Positions 56,224-64,000 of a DNA stretch of 64,000 nt are shown here, piece after piece. The position numbers and the translations under genes are program-made. Under the pieces are notes generated by a model. The model saw only the letters and a list, made by a program, of their open reading frames with translations, searched no databases and was not told the DNA's origin. This DNA comes from Spirochaetales bacterium (GTDB lineage: Bacteria > Spirochaetota > Spirochaetia > DSM-2461), in the NCBI GenBank assembly GCA_003247135.1, contig QKAW01000026.1:1-64000 (forward strand). The letters run 5' to 3'. The first letter of the stretch is position 1. Each line of letters begins with the position of its first letter.

Positions 56224-59200
56224 AGCTCAATCCCCATTTTACCAATAAAACCTTTAACTTCACTCTCCAGAGGTTTATAGAAAGAGATTCCGTTTTGAGA
56301 GTCTGGTGACATACCCCTTACATAGAAGTAGAAGTACCCACCAATATCCTTGCTATAGTTAAAGTCAGGCTTGGTCTTATGAAGGTGTAAGTAGAGTGCA
56401 ACTGTGTAAATTAAACCCTGTAAATGGTAGTTATGCTCTATCATACTTGCCTCTACACGTTCACTGGAGTAGTTACTAAACTCCTCAGGCCCCTTTATTG
56501 TGGTACTCTTCCAGTCTGCAATAAACAGAGTCTCATTATAAATAAATATAAGGTCTATAAACCCCTTCAAAAAACCTTTTTCTACTTTTAATTCCAGATT
56601 ATTTATTTCAAAAACATTTTTTTTATCAATTCTAAAATAAAATTCACGTTCATGAATTCTCTCCTTATCATTAAATGCCCCTATTGGTATAGAGCTGCCC
56701 AATAAGTTCAGTTTAGTGTTTAATACACTCCATATAACTTTTTTAGCTACTTTATGGCTTTTGTTAAACCAATCCATATCAAAAAATTTCTTTGCTCCAG
56801 CAAGGCAAAGGTCATTTATCTCACTATCCAAAAGAAACTCTTCTAGAGTAAGCTCGTATTTGGAAAAGTCAATCTCTTCAAAAAATTCATGAATAAAATC
56901 TCCAAAAGTTGCCCCTCCAGGAATATTAAAATTGTTTAGTTCGTCAGATTTTTTATACTCGATAGCAACCTCTTCCTCGTCATCCTCCCTATCAGCATCC
57001 TGTTTGGAGGTTGAACCATGGCTATCTTTTGTTAAACCGGAGTAACTAGAAACCCATATATATCTATCTTTAAATCCAGTTTTACTCTCAATCTGTTTTA
57101 GAGTAAGTTGCTCCTCTGCATTATGTCCTTGGTAGTTTTCCTCTGCTTCCAATAGGTATATCTCTTCATCTATAAAAAAACCGGAACTCTTTATATCCTC
57201 ATAATTTTTTAATGGTAGAGCCAACTTTACTTTTTTTAATAACGAAGGATTATCAATAGTTAGATGCTTGTGAATTGGTTGCTCGCATTTTTTTACAGCT
57301 TCTCCAGCTATTTCATCTATTCGGCCTACTGTTTCACTCCAATTCAAAGAGCTGTAGAGACTATTAATCTCAAAAACCTCACTATTCTTGAATAGAGGAA
57401 GGTAGAGTTTAGAAACAGCTCTAGTAAAGGCTACATAGTAGAGACGTTTTCTCTCTTCCCACTCATCTTTTTGAGATAAAAACTTACTATTAGAGAGGGA
57501 TAAAAAATCAAATGTCCAGAGGCCTTCCTTCTGAGCATACTTTGTTCCATAGTCAGAACTTCTCTCCCGATTACCGGAAAAGCCTCCAGCAAAAAAAACT
57601 ATAGAGAATTCCAACCCCTTACTAGCATGTATGGTCATTATCTGAACAGCTTTTGAGTCTTTATCAAGTCTTACTGAATTCTCTTCATCATCCTCTGTGG
57701 TCTCTATTAACCTATGCAATCTTTGATATAGAGTTTGAACATTTAAACGCTCATTTTTCTGCATCACATTTAAATTTTCTATTAAATGTTTATAGTTTGT
57801 GTAAGCTCTCTCCCCATTAACACTCTCTAGCAATCTGGTCTGTAAATTTCCTTTTGGTGAGTAGTCCTCAACCTCTCTCCATATACTAATTAACCCCGAG
57901 TGCTGCATCTTGTTACTCCAGGCCATTAACTTTTCTGATATTAGTTCAAGTTCTCCCAAACTCTCCATATTGTGAATCTCTTTTAAACTGAATGCGAAAA
58001 GCGGGGAGAGTAGAACTCTCTTTACATCCCCTTGTGATCCTGGTCTTTGTATAGCTTTAAGTAGAGCTAGAATATCCTCGGCCTCATTTGATTTATAAAC
58101 ATTTTTCTGTTTTGAAATAACTACAGGTACAGATTTTTTTAAAAGTCTATCCCTAAGAATTACTGAATCGTTATGGTTATCTACCAGAATTGCAATCTCT
58201 CCCGGGTCTATATTGTTACTGTTTAAAAGATGCAGAATTTTCTTAACAATGGTTGAAAAATATCCCTTTTTACACTGGCTCATATTGATTATTTCATCTT
58301 TTTTTACATCTCTGTCATAAAGTAAAAATTCTATATTTCTTCCTGATTCCTGGGGGAATTTACTTGGTTTATTAGAACTTTTTACAGGAGAAAAATCAGT
58401 AGAAGCAGTATTTCCGCCAGATTTAACTCCAAAAACTGATGAAAACACTCTATTTACACCTTCAACAATCCCATTCTCGGATCTAAAGTTAGTTCCAAGA
58501 AAGTACCTGTTACACTCTAAAACACTCGCTTTAGCCTTATAATAGATCTCAAGATCAGCACCTCGAAACCCGTAAATCGACTGTTTTGGATCCCCAATAA
58601 GAATAAAATTATGGTTAGGGGTCTCACCAAAGAGTCTATTAAAAATCCCCCACTGCTTCTTATCTGTATCCTGAAATTCATCTATTAAGGCAATTTTATA
58701 CTTTTTCCTAAGGGCATAAACCAGGGATTGATCAGAACTCTCAACAACTCTTTTATAGAGATTATCTATTAAATCATTATAAGATAGGACACCTAAACTC
58801 TCCTGACTTTTCTTAAAACACCTGTCTATGCCATTTAAAGCCTTTTTAATAAACTCTCCCGATAAAAATTGTTCCATTGGATTTTTTTTCACGTTCTCTT
58901 TATCGAAAAGTAGTTCAAGGCAGGAAAATAGCATATCTGCATTATTAATAATCTCTCTGGATGTTGTATCAATATCATGAACTGTAAGACCTTTTTTATT
59001 CTTCTCTTGAAGGAATTCACTTGTCAATTTTATTAAATTTTTGCACAGGCCTGATGAGTAAAAATGCTCCATAAACTCTATAAAATCAAAACCCTCATCT
59101 ATCCCTGCAAAACCATTAACGATAGCATCAAATGATGACATCTTTGTTCTGCTCCCCATTGCTTTAGAGGCTGAAGCTAAAATTTCACTGCTATATATCT

Positions 59201-59882
59201 TAAAATTACTTACCTGCTTATATAGCTCTCCACTTTTACTGTTAAATTCACTAGCGATTTTGTATATAAAATCTCTATCCTCTTTTCCTGGAAAAAATTG
59301 ACACTCACCTTTAAATTCTTCACGGTTGTAAAGCTTTATTAACTCGGAAACAACACTCTTAAAACTCTTGTTTCCTCTAAAACAGAAAAATTCTTTTAAA
59401 GATAACTCATCTGCACTCTGTTCAAAATCTCTCAGAAAATTCCACACTGATGATTCTAAAATTGAAGAGTCACGATTTATCTCCTGGTTAAAAAGAGAGA
59501 AAGACTCAAAAGGATAGGCTTTTAATGTATTTTGGCAAAAACCGTGAATAGTATAAATTGATGCCTCGTCAAATTCCCCTATAGCCTTTTCCAGCTTTTT
59601 TCGAATAAGCAGATCTGACTCTTCTCTGTAATCTTTAATAAGAATTTTTCTAATTCTCTCCTTCATCTCTCTTGTTGCTTTATTTGTAAATGTAACAACC
59701 AGAATATCTTTAATTGATAGATTATAATTCTCGTCTTTTATTAAATTTAAAACAATTCTCTCAAGAGAGTAGGTTTTACCTGTTCCAGCTGATGCTTCCA
59801 AAAGCATATTTTCTCTCAAATTAACAGAAATTTCATTGTTGGAGCCTATAGTAAATTCATTACTCATTATCATTATCTCCAT
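56220..59882 (-). CDS. recB: Exodeoxyribonuclease V beta subunit RecB
   Basis: LLEASAGTGKTYSLERI, ALIDEFQDTDKKQWGIF, LIGDPKQSIYGFRGADL, IMTIHASKGLEFSIVF, nuclease FIADWKST. Confidence 0.95.
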   Translation of the reverse strand: MEIMIMSNEFTIGSNNEISVNLRENMLLEASAGTGKTYSLERIVLNLIKDENYNLSIKDILVVTFTNKATREMKERIRKILIKDYREESDLLIRKKLEKAIGEFDEASIYTIHGFCQNTLKAYPFESFSLFNQEINRDSSILESSVWNFLRDFEQSADELSLKEFFCFRGNKSFKSVVSELIKLYNREEFKGECQFFPGKEDRDFIYKIASEFNSKSGELYKQVSNFKIYSSEILASASKAMGSRTKMSSFDAIVNGFAGIDEGFDFIEFMEHFYSSGLCKNLIKLTSEFLQEKNKKGLTVHDIDTTSREIINNADMLFSCLELLFDKENVKKNPMEQFLSGEFIKKALNGIDRCFKKSQESLGVLSYNDLIDNLYKRVVESSDQSLVYALRKKYKIALIDEFQDTDKKQWGIFNRLFGETPNHNFILIGDPKQSIYGFRGADLEIYYKAKASVLECNRYFLGTNFRSENGIVEGVNRVFSSVFGVKSGGNTASTDFSPVKSSNKPSKFPQESGRNIEFLLYDRDVKKDEIINMSQCKKGYFSTIVKKILHLLNSNNIDPGEIAILVDNHNDSVILRDRLLKKSVPVVISKQKNVYKSNEAEDILALLKAIQRPGSQGDVKRVLLSPLFAFSLKEIHNMESLGELELISEKLMAWSNKMQHSGLISIWREVEDYSPKGNLQTRLLESVNGERAYTNYKHLIENLNVMQKNERLNVQTLYQRLHRLIETTEDDEENSVRLDKDSKAVQIMTIHASKGLEFSIVFFAGGFSGNRERSSDYGTKYAQKEGLWTFDFLSLSNSKFLSQKDEWEERKRLYYVAFTRAVSKLYLPLFKNSEVFEINSLYSSLNWSETVGRIDEIAGEAVKKCEQPIHKHLTIDNPSLLKKVKLALPLKNYEDIKSSGFFIDEEIYLLEAEENYQGHNAEEQLTLKQIESKTGFKDRYIWVSSYSGLTKDSHGSTSKQDADREDDEEEVAIEYKKSDELNNFNIPGGATFGDFIHEFFEEIDFSKYELTLEEFLLDSEINDLCLAGAKKFFDMDWFNKSHKVAKKVIWSVLNTKLNLLGSSIPIGAFNDKERIHEREFYFRIDKKNVFEINNLELKVEKGFLKGFIDLIFIYNETLFIADWKSTTIKGPEEFSNYSSERVEASMIEHNYHLQGLIYTVALYLHLHKTKPDFNYSKDIGGYFYFYVRGMSPDSQNGISFYKPLESEVKGFIGKMGIEL

Positions 59883-62800
59883 CTATTAGCCAGGTATAAA
59901 TTGTTCTATTAAATTTTTCTACAATCTCAGATTCAAAGAGAGGAGTCTTCTCTCCAAAAGCCACCTTTATATAAGGATCACTGCTTAATTGAGAGTAGAG
60001 ATCGTTCATAGATTTTTCCCATGCTGATTCTACATCCATTTTTTTTAGACTTTCCATTATTGTAGGATATAGTGGAATTGGGGATGTTAAATTCTGTATG
60101 TACAACTCCATAATATTTCCTAGTACCTTATCCGGCTCTTTAATGTTTCTGAATACAACCGGCTCCCTAGTTTTTCGACCAATACTATACAGAACTAGGG
60201 ACTCTTCTCTCATCGCTTTATGGGCTGATATAATTAAGGAGTAGATAAATGGAGTTATTTTATCTCTTGTGGAAACTTTATTTTCACCACTAAATGATGC
60301 ACTGGCAGTAAAACAGTTTTTATCACTAACCCAGAGATTCTCAAGTTCCCCAGATAGAGTTACCTCTACACCGTTTATATTAAATAGAAGAGGGCTATAC
60401 TCACCATTTAACTCTCTAGTCTCTCTTTTATAATCTGTATTTTTAAGATTCTCTTCCTGCAAAAAAGTATCTACACCTATTACGATACTCTCTAAATCCT
60501 CTCGTACATTACTGGTTAGAAGTGAGTCTTTATACTCCCCTTCAATCTCTGCTACTTTAAAAAAACTATCGGTTACAGGAGTTAAAGGTTCATCAGTTTT
60601 AAGACCGATATCTAAAACTGCATTTAAAAATTTCCATTTTACAAGAAATTCCAGCTCTCTATTCTCGTATATATCCTCTTCTATTGACTCATCTTGATCC
60701 AGATAAATTCCTTCACCTTTTGTAAAGAAATGTTTTACAGGATTTTTTATAAATTGAATCAAATCACTAACTGTTATCTCTAAACTATTATGCACGAGAG
60801 AATCCTCATCTAAAACAGTCCCTATAGGCGCTCTCTTTATAGAATTATAAGCCAGAGCTGCTTGATAGGCACTTTTATCATAACTAAAAATATTATCATC
60901 ATTTTTAAAATATCTAGAATCAAAACTGTGTAGTGGGTGTTCCTCAAAAAGTGACTCTATACCACCATCAATTTCAAAATTAAGCTCAATAGCCTCTATT
61001 AATTCGCTAATAACAACAGAGGGCTGAAACTCCTCTCCCGTGATCTGATTTTTTGAGTTAAAAAACATTGTTAATGAGCTCTCAGCAGACAGTATTAATT
61101 CCAAAAAGGCATACTTGTCATTCTGTCTTTTGGAAAGATCTATCTTCTGCTCATATATTCCTCTAATATCATAACCCGGTATACTCTCTCTGCCTGGAAA
61201 TTTATCTTCATTTAATCCAAGAACAAAAATATGTTTAAATGGTACAGCTCTAAGTGGCTTAAGAGAAGAGAAAGTAATTCCATTTGTCAAATACCTACCT
61301 TTACTACCAGAAGATTTAACAATAAACTCTTTTAGCAGAGATCTGAAAACAGAGAATGGAATATCTTTCTTTCTAAAATTTTCCAATTTTTTCAGATCGT
61401 CAAAAAGATTTAAAATATTCCTAAATTGATGTTTTACTCCTAATCGTTCCCTTTCATCCAGAAGGTCATCTTTAACAGGTTTCAAATATGTATCCATTAC
61501 TATTTCAATAAATATAACCCACTCATCAATATTCAGGTTTAAAGAGTTTATTGACCAGATATCGTTGTATAAAGATCTCACAATGTGTACTAGTTCTCCA
61601 AGAGAGTCTACAGCCTGACTATCAGAGAGGGAGTATGGAATTAAGGGGTGATCCTCTCTATTTAAAGCTATACCTAAAAAATATCTTTTAAAACCCCACT
61701 CCCAGGTATTGAAGTCATCCATATCAAAGCCTAGTCTCTTTCTATGATCTCGATCTATACCCCATTTAATATTTAATTTATCAATAGTATTTATAAAAAG
61801 ATCTCTACTATTTTTTGTAATTGAAAATTTCTCCATCACACATGGATTTGAGATAATATCGATTATTGATTTTCTATTGAAATCACTTCCTGGAAGATCA
61901 AGAATAGAGAGTAATCCCCTAATAAATGGGGAGTCATCACCACCTTTTAGTCCAACGATATTGTAGGGTAACTCCTTAACTCCTGAATAGATATTTCCAT
62001 CATCATCAACTTTTTGATCTTTAAATATCGCTTCAATATAGAAACTGTAGTCGCTTATATCTGGTGCAACAACTCCTATATCTGTTAACTTTAACCCTCT
62101 ATCCATATCAAGAAGATTAAGAATTTTATCCTTTAAAACCTCAATTTCCCGCCATTGACTTGTAGTTTTGCAAATCCTTATACTTTTATCACTGTTATCT
62201 ATAACTATTGAAGGGGTAACTTTTTCATCTTTTAAACTGTTATCTCTGATTCCCTGTTTTAATTTACCCAAAATGGAGTTATTGTAGTCTCTAAAAAAAC
62301 AGTCTCTCTCTTTTATAAAATCACTCTCACGGCTAATTGTTGTAAAACCGTTTATTAAACCACTAAATTTATTCAACAGGGAGTGTGGCTCACACTCTTC
62401 TTCCAAGGTATATATCTCTGATGGAGTTAAAATAAAGTGGTGAACTTCCAGGTTGCGACTTAAATAATTAAAAAACTTTATTGCCGATTCACCTAAAAAT
62501 GAAGATCCAAAGAGGATTATCCTGCATTTACCATAGGGAGAAAGTTCACTTTTATACTCTTCTCCACTCTCTATTATATTATTCAGGATTTTACTTATGT
62601 GTAGGTAGGGAGTATCGGTAAATATATAGTTCCATAACTCCATTTGCCATCTCTGTTCATCTTCCCTAAGGATTACATTATCACTATTTTTGTAAAGCTC
62701 TTTCTTATCCCAAGCGGCAACCATCATAGGACAATTCATCCCATAATGATAAAAAAGACCTGCAATACTGTCAGAGAGTTGGAAAAGACGCTGAGGAGAG

Positions 62801-63174
62801 TTATCAACATAGTCAAACAGTTGAGGGAATTTCTCTCTTGTAACAAGAAGCTCTTCCAGAACTTTATAAACTACAATTTTAAAGCTATCCATAAACAAGA
62901 GACTTTTTGTATCATCACTTTGGTACTTAAAAAGCTCCCTTCCAACTCTATAACCTAAAACAAGATTTTTAATTGCGTTTTCGGGGTATTCAACTTCAAG
63001 ATCCATAGAAATTCCATCATGTTTTGCTAATTCAAGCTTCAACCATGCTGCAATATTACTATTTTGGATAACTGTAATTACTCTTTCACCAAATAGGGAA
63101 TCAGAGTGAAAGAGTTCTGATTTTGTGCTGATAAACTCAAAAAGATTATTTGAGTGATATATATTATAGCTCAT
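59860..63174 (-). CDS. recC: Exodeoxyribonuclease V gamma subunit RecC
   Basis: NLFEFISTKSELF, VITVIQNSNIAAWLKLELAKHDGISMDLE, MNCPMMVAAW, PLRAVPFKHIFVLGLNEDKFPG; upstream of recB. Confidence 0.92.
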   Translation of the reverse strand: MSYNIYHSNNLFEFISTKSELFHSDSLFGERVITVIQNSNIAAWLKLELAKHDGISMDLEVEYPENAIKNLVLGYRVGRELFKYQSDDTKSLLFMDSFKIVVYKVLEELLVTREKFPQLFDYVDNSPQRLFQLSDSIAGLFYHYGMNCPMMVAAWDKKELYKNSDNVILREDEQRWQMELWNYIFTDTPYLHISKILNNIIESGEEYKSELSPYGKCRIILFGSSFLGESAIKFFNYLSRNLEVHHFILTPSEIYTLEEECEPHSLLNKFSGLINGFTTISRESDFIKERDCFFRDYNNSILGKLKQGIRDNSLKDEKVTPSIVIDNSDKSIRICKTTSQWREIEVLKDKILNLLDMDRGLKLTDIGVVAPDISDYSFYIEAIFKDQKVDDDGNIYSGVKELPYNIVGLKGGDDSPFIRGLLSILDLPGSDFNRKSIIDIISNPCVMEKFSITKNSRDLFINTIDKLNIKWGIDRDHRKRLGFDMDDFNTWEWGFKRYFLGIALNREDHPLIPYSLSDSQAVDSLGELVHIVRSLYNDIWSINSLNLNIDEWVIFIEIVMDTYLKPVKDDLLDERERLGVKHQFRNILNLFDDLKKLENFRKKDIPFSVFRSLLKEFIVKSSGSKGRYLTNGITFSSLKPLRAVPFKHIFVLGLNEDKFPGRESIPGYDIRGIYEQKIDLSKRQNDKYAFLELILSAESSLTMFFNSKNQITGEEFQPSVVISELIEAIELNFEIDGGIESLFEEHPLHSFDSRYFKNDDNIFSYDKSAYQAALAYNSIKRAPIGTVLDEDSLVHNSLEITVSDLIQFIKNPVKHFFTKGEGIYLDQDESIEEDIYENRELEFLVKWKFLNAVLDIGLKTDEPLTPVTDSFFKVAEIEGEYKDSLLTSNVREDLESIVIGVDTFLQEENLKNTDYKRETRELNGEYSPLLFNINGVEVTLSGELENLWVSDKNCFTASASFSGENKVSTRDKITPFIYSLIISAHKAMREESLVLYSIGRKTREPVVFRNIKEPDKVLGNIMELYIQNLTSPIPLYPTIMESLKKMDVESAWEKSMNDLYSQLSSDPYIKVAFGEKTPLFESEIVEKFNRTIYTWLIDGDNDNE

Positions 63175-63200
63175 AGAAAACTATACAATTTAATTAAATA

Positions 63201-63989
63201 TTAAACAAACTCTTTACTTGTAAGGGGTATTATTTTTACAAATTTGTATTTTCCAGAAATAACTGAAAGAGGTTTAAATGAGGCTCTCTGCCAATCCTCT
63301 CTATCATTATAGAGAAATGAGCTCTCTATTCCATTCTCTTCCAATGTTTTAATAAAAGTTAATATAGGTGGAACAGTTGATGAATTCATAGATTCAAGCT
63401 TGTCAAATCTAACCTCCAGTTTCTTGCCTTTTACAATATTTATAATCTGAATTAGGTAAGAATCCAATACTCTCTCAGGATTTAATGTTCGACATTTCCC
63501 AATCCAGTCAACAATAACAAGGTCTTCCTTTAATGCTACATCAATTTCTAAATCTTCATATACTAACGGTTTCATTACAACTCCTAATTCATTTTTACTT
63601 TTTACTGCACTTACAGTCATTCTATTTTTGACCAAACTACAACCCAATACAAACCCTCCATCACTTGCAACTCTTAAAAGACCAAGTTTACTCTCACCCT
63701 TTATTCTATTATCCAGAATTTCCTGAAGTCTACTTATAAATAAATTGTAAGGGTTTGAACTACTGTTTATTTTTTCTATAAAACTCGACAAATTGGTATA
63801 ATCTTCATCTTTTATAATTTGATTATTTATAGAAATTATTAAATCATCGTTATTATTAAAACAAAAATTAATTTTTTTCTTTATACCATTACTCATGTAG
63901 TATTTTACAGAATTTTCTAGTAACTCTCCGGATACCATTTTTACATTATCTATATATGTTTTGTCAAAACTTTTTAATTTTTTTTCCAA
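63201..63989 (-). CDS. SiaB/Slr1658-like (DUF6272) kinase-like domain fused to STAS-like (Slr1659-type) domain; may extend past window edge
   Basis: SGELLENSVKYYMSNG N-box-like, SKLGLLRVASDGGFVLGCS, then C-terminal RFDKLESMNSSTVPPILTFIKTLEENGIESSFLYNDREDWQRASFKPL; TTG start with frame open to the window edge. Confidence 0.55.
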   Translation of the reverse strand: MEKKLKSFDKTYIDNVKMVSGELLENSVKYYMSNGIKKKINFCFNNNDDLIISINNQIIKDEDYTNLSSFIEKINSSSNPYNLFISRLQEILDNRIKGESKLGLLRVASDGGFVLGCSLVKNRMTVSAVKSKNELGVVMKPLVYEDLEIDVALKEDLVIVDWIGKCRTLNPERVLDSYLIQIINIVKGKKLEVRFDKLESMNSSTVPPILTFIKTLEENGIESSFLYNDREDWQRASFKPLSVISGKYKFVKIIPLTSKEFV

Positions 63990-64000
63990 TTTATCCTGAA

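Noticed and set aside
1-64000. CRISPR arrays, tRNA/rRNA genes, insertion sequences, prophage or defence islands
   Set aside because: No regularly spaced direct repeats, tRNA T-arm signatures, transposase/integrase or phage genes recognised on reading; a tRNAscan/CRISPR finder run would be needed to exclude fully.

Overview
Low-GC bacterial chromosome segment, probably from a free-living spirochaete (lineage inferred from gene content: cyclophilin-FKBP fusion lipoprotein, many TPR lipoproteins, Gld-like ABC operon, abundant hybrid kinases and c-di-GMP proteins). It is densely coded, with no rRNA, tRNA, CRISPR array, phage or transposon recognised. Main blocks: two tandem Cache/HAMP MCP-like receptors; sbcDC translationally coupled to a hybrid histidine kinase; rubrerythrin; small metabolic genes; a eukaryotic-type HisA; a hybrid kinase paired with a large HPr-domain protein; a secreted lipoprotein cluster with a permuted papain-like amidase; a dual-family PPIase; a GGDEF-ogt-radA operon; a Gld-like ABC operon; nadABC with a nearby NadQ/NrtR-like regulator and tandem operator-like repeats; hsp20 behind a consensus sigma-54 promoter; a NYN-OST-HTH/HD pair; a TetR/alpha-amylase pair with two matching operators; recCBD; and at the right edge a SiaB-like kinase fused to an STAS-like domain. 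Best candidates for something new: the HPr-domain/hybrid-kinase pair, the nad regulatory unit outside its usual lineage, the SiaB-STAS fusion and the sigma-54 hsp20 promoter. All family calls are from reading motifs in the translations; no database search was run.
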